Assembly: GCF_003259695.1 (NCBI RefSeq)
Contig: NZ_PZJH01000001.1
Location: forward strand, 1-64,000
Direction of reading: 5' to 3'
DNA length: 64,000 nucleotides
From: Macrococcus epidermidis
Lineage (GTDB): Bacteria; Bacillota; Bacilli; Staphylococcales; Staphylococcaceae
Part shown: positions 54,358-63,044 of the stretch, one piece after another
How positions within the stretch are numbered: position 1 is the first letter of the stretch
Layout of the letters: every line of letters begins with the position of its first letter
Program-made: the position numbers and the translations under genes
Notes under the pieces: generated by a model
The model's input: the letters and a program-made list of their open reading frames with translations, nothing else
The model's database searches: none
What the model was told of the DNA's origin: nothing

Positions 54358-55368
54358 TTGGTAACAATCAAGGATGTAGCTAAAAGAGCGAGTGTATCAC
54401 CTTCTACTGTATCGCGTGTGATTAGTAATCATAGCGGTATCAGTAGTGAAACAAAGAAGAAAGTACAGAAAGTAATGGACGAAATAGGTTATACACCAAA
54501 TTTATCTGCACGTTATCTTGTAACGAAACAGACAAAAACAATATTACTCGTGTTAAAGACTGCTTCGATTGAAATGAGACAGAACCCCTTTTTCACTGAC
54601 GTATTAATCAGTGTTTCAAAGGTCTGTAAAGAGAATGGATATTCAACGATTACGACAACAAGTATCGATGAGCAAGCACTATTTAAAGAAGTTAAGAATT
54701 ATTTAGATAGTCGTATGATTGACGGTGTTATTTTACTATACTCAAAACAAGACAAAGTAACAGATTATCTAAAGTCAAAATCTTTCCCGTTTGTAGTGAT
54801 CGGTAAAGCGCTTGATGATAATTATCCTGTTATGTATATCGATAATGATAACGTAAAGGCAAGCGAACAGTTAACGGAATATATGGTAGAACTTGGTCAC
54901 AAAAACCTACTATTTATTCGTGAACAAGGTGATTATGAGGTAAGTAAAGATAGAGAATGGGGATTCATCAATGTTTGCAGAAAACACGGTATTGATTATG
55001 AAGTATTAGAAGGCACGCTTGAATTAAAAGAAGCTGAATCTATATTTAAAGAAATTAATATTGAAAGATTTAGTGGTTTGATTACATCAGACAGTATGAT
55101 GAATTTGTTAGTATTAAATATACTTTATCAGATGAAAATCAATGTACCTGAAACAATACAGACCGCAACATTTAATGACTCATTTTTAAGTGAAACTGCA
55201 TGTCCATCACAAACTGTCGTCAATATTTATCCGGAATCACTGGGCAAAGTAGCAGCAACGAATTTAATTGAACTATTATCAGATAAAGCATTTCCAATAT
55301 ATAACGTGATTATTCCTACAACAATAATTGAAAGAAACTCAACACAAATGATTGGAGCGAGCAGATGA
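54358..55368 (+). CDS. malR: LacI family maltose regulator MalR
   Basis: Regulator of 336 residues. The TTG start immediately follows the malG stop. The helix-turn-helix ([20 protein letters not shown], residues 1-20) and hinge ([13 protein letters not shown]) are of LacI type, and a sugar-binding domain follows. It sits inside the operon it probably controls through the TGCAATCGTTTGCA operator before malE. Its TGA overlaps the ATG of the ThuA gene (ATGA). Confidence 0.85.
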   Translation: MVTIKDVAKRASVSPSTVSRVISNHSGISSETKKKVQKVMDEIGYTPNLSARYLVTKQTKTILLVLKTASIEMRQNPFFTDVLISVSKVCKENGYSTITTTSIDEQALFKEVKNYLDSRMIDGVILLYSKQDKVTDYLKSKSFPFVVIGKALDDNYPVMYIDNDNVKASEQLTEYMVELGHKNLLFIREQGDYEVSKDREWGFINVCRKHGIDYEVLEGTLELKEAESIFKEINIERFSGLITSDSMMNLLVLNILYQMKINVPETIQTATFNDSFLSETACPSQTVVNIYPESLGKVAATNLIELLSDKAFPIYNVIIPTTIIERNSTQMIGASR

Positions 55369-56078
55369 ATATTACAGTATGGAATGAATATAGACACGAA
55401 AAAGAATCAGAAAAAGTGAGACTTCATTATCCAGAAGGGATTCATAAAGTTATTGCAGACTTTCTGGAAGGTGATGTAACGACCGCAACACTTGATATGC
55501 CTGAACATGGTTTAACAGAAGAAGTCTTAAATCGAACAGATGTATTAATTTGGTGGGGACATAAAGCACATGATGAAGTCAGTGATGAAATTGTTGAGAA
55601 AGTGCATCAAAGAATTTTAGAAGGTATGGGGTTTATTGCCTTGCATAGTGCGCATTTCTCAAAAGTATTTAAGAAACTCATGGGTACAGGCTGTGATTTA
55701 AAGTGGAGAGAAGCAGCAGAAAAAGAAAGAATCTGGGTAATCAACCCTGCACATCCTATCGCCGAGGGTCTGCCAGAATACTTTGAACTTGAAGAAGAAG
55801 AGATGTACGGTGAACACTTTGATATTCCGGCACCAGATGAATTATTATTCTTAAGTTGGTTTGAAGGTGGAGAAGTATTTAGAAGTGGTGCTACTTTTAC
55901 ACGTGGTAATGGCAAGATTTTCTACTTCAGACCTGGTCATGAAACGTATCCGACATACCATAACGAATATGTTCAAAAAGTCATTAAAAATGCAGTGAAT
56001 TGGGTGAAACCAACTCAATCAACATATCCAACGTATGGTAATCATCAACCGATAGAATCGTTACAGAAAGGTGAATAA
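55365..56078 (+). CDS. ThuA-like (trehalose-utilisation) domain protein
   Basis: Cytoplasmic protein of 237 residues with a glutamine-amidotransferase-like fold of the ThuA family. It shows [10 protein letters not shown]-type N-terminus, [14 protein letters not shown] (about 59-72), [19 protein letters not shown] (about 86-104) and [18 protein letters not shown] (about 182-199). In Sinorhizobium thuA and thuB process disaccharides through 3-keto forms. Here it lies before two Gfo/Idh oxidoreductases, which fits the same chemistry. The start overlaps the malR stop. Confidence 0.88.
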   Translation: MNITVWNEYRHEKESEKVRLHYPEGIHKVIADFLEGDVTTATLDMPEHGLTEEVLNRTDVLIWWGHKAHDEVSDEIVEKVHQRILEGMGFIALHSAHFSKVFKKLMGTGCDLKWREAAEKERIWVINPAHPIAEGLPEYFELEEEEMYGEHFDIPAPDELLFLSWFEGGEVFRSGATFTRGNGKIFYFRPGHETYPTYHNEYVQKVIKNAVNWVKPTQSTYPTYGNHQPIESLQKGE

Positions 56079-56079
56079 T

Positions 56080-57096
56080 ATGGCACAATTAAATGTAGGT
56101 ATTATTGGAGTAGGTAGCATTGCTACACATAGACATATCCCTGAATATCAGCTTTTAGAAGATGTAAATATCGTTGCATATTGTGATATTGTACAGGAGC
56201 GTGCTTCTGAATATGCAGAACAATTTGGTGGCAAAAGTTACGATAACTATAAAGCATTACTACAAGATGATTCAATTGATGCAGTTAGTATCTGTACACC
56301 AAACTATTTACATGCTGAGATTGCGATAGAAGCTTTAACAGCTGGAAAGCATGTCTTATGTGAAAAACCGATGTCAACAACGATTGAAGATGCAGAGCGT
56401 ATGATCGAAGCAGCAACAAACTCAGGAAAACAATTAATGATTGCTCAAAATCAACGATTTACAGAAGCACATGAACTAGCTCGCGAAACACTTTCACAAG
56501 GTAAGCTAGGTAAAATTTATTCATTCAAAACAACTTTTGGACATGCTGGTCCAGAGTCATGGAGTGTGGACGGTGCAAATAGCTGGTTCTTTGACAAAAG
56601 ACGCGCTTTTATTGGAGCTATGGGAGATCTAGGTGTTCATAAAATTGACTTAATGCATTATTTATTGAATGAAACGTTCACTGAAGTTGGTGCTATGATC
56701 GAAAGAAGTGAAAAAGAAGGTACTGTTGATGATAATGCAGTCTTTATTTTGAAAACTAAAAGTGGTGCTATAGGAACAATGAGTGCTGCATGGGTGTACA
56801 AGGGTGAAGAAGATAACAGTACAATTATTTATGGTGAAAAAGGCATATTAAAACTTAACACAGATTCTGAATTTAACTATATCTTTATTGATGAAGAAGG
56901 CAATAAAGAAGCATATAAATTAGGTAAGATACAAACAAATGACGCACAAACGTCAACAGGTACGATAGAGCGATTTATTGAAGCGATTCAAGGTGGTCAA
57001 CCAGTACCAGTAGATGGGCAGGATGGATTAGCATCATTAAATGTAATCGTAAAAGCTTTACAATCAGCACAAGAGAAAAAAGTGGTGAAGATTTAA
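56080..57096 (+). CDS. Gfo/Idh/MocA family oxidoreductase 1
   Basis: NAD(P)-dependent sugar dehydrogenase of 338 residues: Rossmann motif GIIGVGSIATHRHIP (about 7-21), the EKP motif in LCEKPMST (about 95-102), and a C-terminal substrate domain with GDLGVHKIDLMHYL (about 186-199). The ATG at 56080 is preferred to an ATG-like start three codons upstream, because AAAGGTG is 6 bases before it. An adjacent second member abuts its stop. Likely oxidises a glycoside at C3; inferred from ThuB-type relatives. Confidence 0.88.
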   Translation: MAQLNVGIIGVGSIATHRHIPEYQLLEDVNIVAYCDIVQERASEYAEQFGGKSYDNYKALLQDDSIDAVSICTPNYLHAEIAIEALTAGKHVLCEKPMSTTIEDAERMIEAATNSGKQLMIAQNQRFTEAHELARETLSQGKLGKIYSFKTTFGHAGPESWSVDGANSWFFDKRRAFIGAMGDLGVHKIDLMHYLLNETFTEVGAMIERSEKEGTVDDNAVFILKTKSGAIGTMSAAWVYKGEEDNSTIIYGEKGILKLNTDSEFNYIFIDEEGNKEAYKLGKIQTNDAQTSTGTIERFIEAIQGGQPVPVDGQDGLASLNVIVKALQSAQEKKVVKI

Positions 57097-58143
57097 ATGG
57101 AACAAGTAAAGATTGGTATCGTTGGAGCAGGAGGAATCGCAACAGGTAGACACATCCCTACATTCCAGCAGTTCCAGGAAGTTAGTGTAAGTCATATTTA
57201 TGATATCGATGCTGAGAAAGCAAAGATTGTGGCAACTGAGTTTGGTATAGAACATGTTTGTGATACGTATGAAGAAATGCTTGAAGCAGTAGACGCAGTA
57301 ATCATTACTACTCCGAACAAGTTTCATGCACCTTATACAATCCAGGCACTCAATCGAGATGTCCATGTGATGTGTGAAAAACCGATGGCATTAACGAGTG
57401 AAGAGTGTGATGCGATGATTGAAGCAGAGGAACGTAGTGAAGGCGTATTACATATCGCATATCATTATCGTTTCATGAAAGAAGCAATAGCAGCTAAACA
57501 AATCATTGATCAAGGCGGTATCGGTGAACCTCTTGTAATTAACGTTAAAGCAATGCGACGTCGTAAAGTACCTGGTTGGGGAGTGTTTACGAATAAAGAT
57601 CTGCAAGGTGGCGGTTCATTGATTGATTATGGATGTCATCTACTAGATTTAGCGATGTGGCTAGCAGGAGATATTAAACCTATTGAAGTAAATGGAACGA
57701 CATATAATCGTTTAAGTAAAGACAACCATGACATCGTCAATGAATGGGGAAATTTTGATGCATCCACTTTTGAAGTAGATGACCATGTTACAGCATATGT
57801 TAAGTTTGATAATCAGGCTTCAATGTTATTTGAAACAAGTTGGTCAGCAAATATTGAACATGATGAAGAATTCATTAGTATAGCAGGTACTAAAGGCGGC
57901 ATTAATGTATTTGATATGAAATATAATACAGCTTCAGAAGGTTTGATGACGACAACCACGATAGATTACGTGCAGGAGAAAAATACTTTCGAGTATTTAC
58001 AGGCTAGCAATTTTATTAGAACAATCTTGCATGATTCAGTATTAAAAGTGAAATCTGTTGAAGCACGTAACGTATCTAAAATAATTGAAGCAATTTACTT
58101 AAGCAGTGCACAAAACAAAGCGATAAAAATTCAAAATAGTTAG
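57097..58143 (+). CDS. Gfo/Idh/MocA family oxidoreductase 2
   Basis: Second dehydrogenase of the family, 348 residues: GIVGAGGIATGRHIP (about 7-21), MCEKPMAL (about 92-99), GGGSLIDYGCHLLDLAMWL (about 170-188). It is about as divergent from its neighbour as separate enzymes of one pathway would be, so it probably acts on a different intermediate. Start codon directly follows the previous stop. Confidence 0.88.
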   Translation: MEQVKIGIVGAGGIATGRHIPTFQQFQEVSVSHIYDIDAEKAKIVATEFGIEHVCDTYEEMLEAVDAVIITTPNKFHAPYTIQALNRDVHVMCEKPMALTSEECDAMIEAEERSEGVLHIAYHYRFMKEAIAAKQIIDQGGIGEPLVINVKAMRRRKVPGWGVFTNKDLQGGGSLIDYGCHLLDLAMWLAGDIKPIEVNGTTYNRLSKDNHDIVNEWGNFDASTFEVDDHVTAYVKFDNQASMLFETSWSANIEHDEEFISIAGTKGGINVFDMKYNTASEGLMTTTTIDYVQEKNTFEYLQASNFIRTILHDSVLKVKSVEARNVSKIIEAIYLSSAQNKAIKIQNS

Positions 58144-58155
58144 GAGAAGATCACG

Positions 58156-59124
58156 ATGAAATTAGGCGTATTCAATCCTTTATTTAATGATTTATCATTT
58201 ACAGAAATGTTAGATTATGCACATAAAGCAGGTTTAGAAGCGGTTGAAGTAGGAACAGGAGGAAATCCTGGTAGTGCACATATTGATGTAGATTTATTGC
58301 TGGCATCAGAAAGTGCACGTGAAGAATATTTAGCAGAATTCTCAAAAAGAGGATTGATGATCAGTGCATTTAGTTGTCACGGTAATCCGATTTCACCAAA
58401 TGAAGCTGAACGCGTTGATTCAGACAATGCTTTAAGAAAATCAATTAAACTAGCATCATTGATGAATGTTCAAGTTGTGAACTGCTTTAGTGGTACAAGT
58501 GGTGCAGATGATAATAGTAAATATCCAAATTGGCCGGTAGTAGCATGGCCAACCGAGTATAAAGATATTTATGAATGGCAATGGGAACAAAAACTTATTC
58601 CATATTGGAAAGAAATAGCGGAACTTGCAAAAGAGCATAATGTAAAGATTGGCATTGAGTTACATGGTGGATTCTTAGTGCATTCACCTTATACTATGCT
58701 GAAATTACGTGAAGCTACAAATGAATATATTGGTGCAAATTTAGATCCGAGTCATATGTGGTGGCAAGGTATTGATCCCGTAGCAGCAATTAAAATTTTA
58801 GGTAAAGAGCATGCGATTCATCATTTCCATGCTAAAGATACATATATTGATCAGGATAATGTCAATATGCATGGTTTGTTAGATATGCAGCCGTATGGAG
58901 ATGTTCTAACACGCAGCTGGACGTTTAGAAGTGTGGGTTGTGGACATGACAAATTCGTCTGGTCAAATATGATGAGTGCATTAAGAACTTATGGCTATGA
59001 TTATGTAGTCAGCATTGAACATGAAGATCCATTAATGAGTGTTGATGAAGGTTTTAGCACAGCAGTTAAGAACTTAAAAGAAGTACTAATAAAAGAAACG
59101 CCTGCAAACATGTGGTGGGCATAG
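58156..59124 (+). CDS. Sugar phosphate isomerase/epimerase family TIM-barrel protein
   Basis: Xylose-isomerase-like TIM barrel (AP_endonuc_2) of 322 residues. Candidate metal ligands are the Glu in [10 protein letters not shown] (about 165), the Asp in NLDPSHMWW (about 199), the His in HHFHAKDTY (about 225), and the Glu in [10 protein letters not shown] (about 287). Relatives include epimerases and 3-keto-glycoside-acting enzymes. In this operon it would follow the two dehydrogenases. Ribosome binding site TAGGAG. Confidence 0.87.
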   Translation: MKLGVFNPLFNDLSFTEMLDYAHKAGLEAVEVGTGGNPGSAHIDVDLLLASESAREEYLAEFSKRGLMISAFSCHGNPISPNEAERVDSDNALRKSIKLASLMNVQVVNCFSGTSGADDNSKYPNWPVVAWPTEYKDIYEWQWEQKLIPYWKEIAELAKEHNVKIGIELHGGFLVHSPYTMLKLREATNEYIGANLDPSHMWWQGIDPVAAIKILGKEHAIHHFHAKDTYIDQDNVNMHGLLDMQPYGDVLTRSWTFRSVGCGHDKFVWSNMMSALRTYGYDYVVSIEHEDPLMSVDEGFSTAVKNLKEVLIKETPANMWWA

Positions 59125-59134
59125 GAGTGATATC

Positions 59135-60244
59135 ATGGCAAATATTAAATTAGAACATATTAAAAAGACATATCCAGGTGGCAATACAGTCGTTAAAGAT
59201 TTCAATCTTGAGATCCAGGATAAAGAATTCATCGTATTCGTTGGACCTTCAGGGTGTGGGAAATCAACAACATTAAGAATGATTGCAGGACTTGAAGATA
59301 TTACTTCAGGTGAATTTACAATTGATGGTGTAAGAATGAATGACGTTGCACCGAAGAATCGTGATATCGCAATGGTATTCCAAAATTATGCGTTATATCC
59401 ACATATGACGGTATTTGATAATATGGCATTCGGTTTAAAATTAAGAAAATTACCGAAAGATGAGATTAAGCGCCGTGTACATGAAGCAGCTGAAATATTA
59501 GGACTTACAGAATATTTAAATCGTAAACCAAAAGCATTATCTGGTGGACAACGTCAAAGGGTTGCACTAGGTCGTGCAATTGTCCGTGATGCAAAAGTGT
59601 TCTTAATGGATGAACCATTATCTAACCTGGATGCTAAATTACGTGTCCAAATGAGAGCGGAGATTTCAAAATTACATGAAAGAATTCAGACAACGACTAT
59701 CTATGTAACACATGACCAGACAGAAGCGTTAACGATGGCATCACGTATTGTCGTATTAAAAGATGGAGATATTATGCAGGTTGGAACACCGCGTGAAGTG
59801 TATGATCATCCTGAAAATATATTTGTAGCGGAGTTTATCGGCTCCCCACCAATGAATATCTTTGATGCAACACTTACTGAAAATGGTGTAGTCATTGGTA
59901 ATAAAACATTTGAAGTTCCAGGTGGTATTATGAAATCATTAAAATCTCGTGGATACGTGGGGAAAAATATCAAATTTGGTATCAGACCAGAAGATATTCA
60001 TGATGAGACTTTATTTATCAATGCTTCATTAAAAACTTCATTTGATTCAACAGTGACAGTAAGTGAGTTACTTGGTTCTGAAGTGATGATCTATTCTCAA
60101 TTAGAAGGACAGGAATTTATTTCTAAAGTAGATGCACGTAATGATTTATATGCAGGAGATAAGATTACATTAGCATTTGATATGAACAAAGCACATTTCT
60201 TTGATGAAGAAACAACAGAAAGAATTAAAAATGTAAACGAGTAA
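59135..60244 (+). CDS. msmX: Sugar ABC transporter ATP-binding protein (MalK/MsmX type)
   Basis: ATPase of 369 residues driving the MalEFG importer. Walker [10 protein letters not shown] (about 37-45), Q-loop [13 protein letters not shown] (about 80-92), signature [14 protein letters not shown] (about 135-148), Walker [16 protein letters not shown] (about 155-169), H-loop [11 protein letters not shown] (about 187-197), and a C-terminal TOBE/regulatory domain. In many Firmicutes the MsmX-type ATPase serves several importers; here it is encoded with its own. Confidence 0.95.
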   Translation: MANIKLEHIKKTYPGGNTVVKDFNLEIQDKEFIVFVGPSGCGKSTTLRMIAGLEDITSGEFTIDGVRMNDVAPKNRDIAMVFQNYALYPHMTVFDNMAFGLKLRKLPKDEIKRRVHEAAEILGLTEYLNRKPKALSGGQRQRVALGRAIVRDAKVFLMDEPLSNLDAKLRVQMRAEISKLHERIQTTTIYVTHDQTEALTMASRIVVLKDGDIMQVGTPREVYDHPENIFVAEFIGSPPMNIFDATLTENGVVIGNKTFEVPGGIMKSLKSRGYVGKNIKFGIRPEDIHDETLFINASLKTSFDSTVTVSELLGSEVMIYSQLEGQEFISKVDARNDLYAGDKITLAFDMNKAHFFDEETTERIKNVNE

Positions 60245-60265
60245 AAGTGCACGAAGGAGAAAGCG

Positions 60266-61921
60266 ATGAAAAGACAGTGGTGGAAAGAAGCGGTTTGTTA
60301 TCAGGTTTATCCAAGAAGTTTTAAAGATTCAAATGGAGACGGTATTGGTGATATTAACGGCATTACTGAAAAGTTAGATTACTTAAAAGCATTAGGTATT
60401 GATGTCATCTGGGTATCTCCAATTTATGATTCACCAAACGATGATAATGGTTACGATATTAGTGATTATCAAAATATTATGAGTGACTTCGGTACGATGG
60501 AAGACTTTGATCGATTATTACAAGAAACGCACCAACGTGGTATGAAACTTATTATGGATCTTGTGGTTAATCATACAAGTGATGAACATCCTTGGTTTAT
60601 AGAAGCAAAGACATCTGAACACTCAGAGTACAGAGACTGGTATATCTGGCAGGATAGTAAAGATGGAAAAGAACCGAATAACTGGGCAAGTATCTTTGAA
60701 GGATCTGCATGGGAATATGACCCGGTATCTGAACAATATTATTTCCATACGTTCAGTAGAAAACAACCCGATTTAAACTGGGATAATCAAGAGATGCGTC
60801 ATGCAATTTATAATATGATTAACTGGTGGCTGGATAAAGGAATTGACGGGTTCAGAGTAGATGCTATCAGTCATATTAAGAAATCATTTGATAAAGGTGA
60901 TATTGAAAACCCAGAAGGATTAGAATATGTTCAATCCTTTACAAGACATATGAATCAGCCTGGTATACAGACGTACCTTGAAGAATTAAAGAGAGAAACA
61001 TTTGAGAAGTACGACATAATGACTGTTGGTGAAGCAAATGGAGTTACAATTGAAGACTCAAATGAGTGGGTTGGAGAAGAAGATGGCAAGTTTAATATGG
61101 TCTTCCAGTTCGAACATCTTAAACTTTGGGAGATTCATGACAAGAAACTCAACATCTTAAAATATAAAAATGTATTGAATAACTGGCAAGTTGGACTTCA
61201 TAACAGAGGATGGAATGCGCTGTTCATAGAAAATCATGATAGACCAAGAATACCCTCTACATGGGGTTCTGAAGACTATCGTATGGAAAGTGCAACTGCT
61301 CATGGTGCAGTATACTTCCTTCAGCAAGGAACACCTTTTATTTACCAGGGTCAGGAAATTGGCATGACGAATTATCCGTTTACTGATATTACTGAATTTG
61401 ATGATGTACATGCGAAAAATATCTATAATATGGATCTTGCTTCCGGTAGAGAATCAGATGACATTATTGCCGACTTGCAACTCAATTCTAGAGATAATTC
61501 AAGAACACCGATGCAATGGGACAATAGTGAAAATGCTGGATTTACAGAAGGTACACCATGGATGAAAGTTAATCCGAACTATACTATGATTAACGTGCAG
61601 GAAGAAGAAAGAAATGAGCATTCAGTATTAAACTTTTACAAAAAAATGATTCAGTTTAAAAAATCACATGATATCGTTACTTACGGTGACTTCAAATTAG
61701 TTTATGCAGAAAATGAACATGTATTTGCATATCTGCGAACGTTAGATAATGAAAAGTTATATGTTATAGGAAATTTATCTGATCAGGAAGTGACATTACA
61801 ATCAGAAAATATTCAGTATAACTCAGAAGATATCGTATTAAATAACTATGCAATTGAAGCACACAATGACACATCATTATCATTGAAACCATTCGAAACA
61901 AGAGTATATTATGTGAAATAA
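60266..61921 (+). CDS. malA: Alpha-glucosidase (GH13, oligo-1,6-glucosidase/maltase type)
   Basis: Cytoplasmic glycoside hydrolase of 551 residues. The N-terminus WWKEAVCYQVYPRSFKDSNG is typical of GH13_31. The catalytic regions are intact: DLVVNHTSDEHPW (region I), GFRVDAISHI with the nucleophile Asp (about 199), VGEANG with the acid Glu (about 255), and FIENHDRPR (about 325). It releases glucose from imported maltose or isomaltodextrins. Last gene of the operon, AAGGAG ribosome binding site, followed by a terminator. Confidence 0.94.
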   Translation: MKRQWWKEAVCYQVYPRSFKDSNGDGIGDINGITEKLDYLKALGIDVIWVSPIYDSPNDDNGYDISDYQNIMSDFGTMEDFDRLLQETHQRGMKLIMDLVVNHTSDEHPWFIEAKTSEHSEYRDWYIWQDSKDGKEPNNWASIFEGSAWEYDPVSEQYYFHTFSRKQPDLNWDNQEMRHAIYNMINWWLDKGIDGFRVDAISHIKKSFDKGDIENPEGLEYVQSFTRHMNQPGIQTYLEELKRETFEKYDIMTVGEANGVTIEDSNEWVGEEDGKFNMVFQFEHLKLWEIHDKKLNILKYKNVLNNWQVGLHNRGWNALFIENHDRPRIPSTWGSEDYRMESATAHGAVYFLQQGTPFIYQGQEIGMTNYPFTDITEFDDVHAKNIYNMDLASGRESDDIIADLQLNSRDNSRTPMQWDNSENAGFTEGTPWMKVNPNYTMINVQEEERNEHSVLNFYKKMIQFKKSHDIVTYGDFKLVYAENEHVFAYLRTLDNEKLYVIGNLSDQEVTLQSENIQYNSEDIVLNNYAIEAHNDTSLSLKPFETRVYYVK

Positions 61922-61923
61922 AG

Positions 61924-61953
61924 AAAATCCCTTGAGTTTTCAAGGGATTTTTA
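61924..61953 (+). terminator. Terminator of the maltodextrin operon
   Basis: Stem AAATCCCTTGA/TCAAGGGATTT with T run; also suits the leftward DUF2188 gene. Confidence 0.9.
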
Positions 61954-61969
61954 CTATATATTATAAAAG

Positions 61970-62380
61970 TTATTCACCCTTCTTATGCTCATTCACCTTA
62001 CTACCTTTATTCTCAGCAATCTCTTTAGCACGGGCAACTGCCTCTTTTTTCGTATCGAATGTTTGAGATGCACGTTTAGAACCTTTTGTCTTCACTTTCC
62101 ATGATTCATCTTCGTAATACACTTCAACATCATTATCCATTAAATCAACATTCACTGAATCGTCTTTTTTATGCTGAGTGATCTTTTTATTTTTTAATTC
62201 ATCCAGTTCGTCTTTTGTCGCATCTTTATACCAGTCTTGAGCTTGTTTCGTGGCGATAGGGATTAAATCTTCTTCTTTGTAACCTTGTTTCAACATTGCG
62301 TTACCGATATCGATGGCTTTCTTACGCTCGAGTTCATCAAAGTTCTTCCAGCTATTAGGATAATCTTTCATTGTCCACAT
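61970..62380 (-). CDS. DUF2188 protein (YdaT-like)
   Basis: Hydrophilic protein of 136 residues. The N-terminal part (MWTMKDYPNSWKNFDELERK) is the short domain found at the start of YdaT-type proteins, and the C-terminal 60 residues (VYYEDESWKVKTKGSKRASQ, then TFDTKKEAVARAKEIAENKG) fit DUF2188. The start at 62380 is behind GGGAGG. In Bacillus similar genes belong to the general stress response; that role here is only a suggestion. Confidence 0.82.
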   Translation of the reverse strand: MWTMKDYPNSWKNFDELERKKAIDIGNAMLKQGYKEEDLIPIATKQAQDWYKDATKDELDELKNKKITQHKKDDSVNVDLMDNDVEVYYEDESWKVKTKGSKRASQTFDTKKEAVARAKEIAENKGSKVNEHKKGE

Positions 62381-62575
62381 GTCGAAACCTCCCAAAAATT
62401 ATATTCAATTTATATATAACCTGTAATAAATTTCTTAAGCACTTAATATTAAAAAAATTTATTTTACTAACAAATATAGTTATATATTATTATGATGATC
62501 TCACGAAAGAATGCAGTTCTATTATCTTTAAGATGAGGTTTAATATCTGATAAAATAAATAAAAGGAGTGATAAT

Positions 62576-62899
62576 GTGATCACAGTAAATATTTATTATA
62601 CAGGAATTAACGGCAATGCACGAAAGTTTGCTGAGGAAATGAAGCGTACAGGGATAGTAGACAGAATTAAAGCACAACCAGGGAATACGCGTTATGAATA
62701 TTTTATACCAGTTGATGATCCTGAAACAATCTTATTAATTGATAGCTGGGAGAATCAAGAAGCAATTGATAAACATCATGCTTCTGAAATGATGGCAGAA
62801 ATAACAGAGCTGCGAGAGAAATATGATTTACGTATGAAAGTAGAGCGCTATGTATCGGATGAATTAGGAGAGCGTGATGCGAAGTTTATAAGAGAGTAG
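62576..62899 (+). CDS. ABM-domain protein (putative quinol monooxygenase family)
   Basis: Small cytoplasmic protein of 107 residues with a dimeric alpha/beta-barrel ABM domain: VNIYYTGINGNARKFAEEMK, then PGNTRYEYFIPVDDPETILL and DSWENQEAIDKHHASEMMAE. The W-x-N-x-E-A-x-x-x-H pattern is typical. GTG start behind AAAGGAGTG. Substrate unknown. It stands alone with a terminator. Confidence 0.85.
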   Translation: MITVNIYYTGINGNARKFAEEMKRTGIVDRIKAQPGNTRYEYFIPVDDPETILLIDSWENQEAIDKHHASEMMAEITELREKYDLRMKVERYVSDELGERDAKFIRE

Positions 62900-62928
62900 A
62901 CCTTCCTTTATTGGGAGGGTTTTTGTAT
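62900..62928 (+). terminator. Terminator of the ABM gene
   Basis: Short stem ACCTTCC/GGGAGGGT with a T run. Confidence 0.75.
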
Positions 62929-63044
62929 ATAAATTAAATAAGTATATTAAATATTTAATTAATTTATATTAATCTAATGATATACTTAAGATATAGAATA
63001 ATACCTATAATTTAATAAATTACTATATAATGGGAGCGTATATT

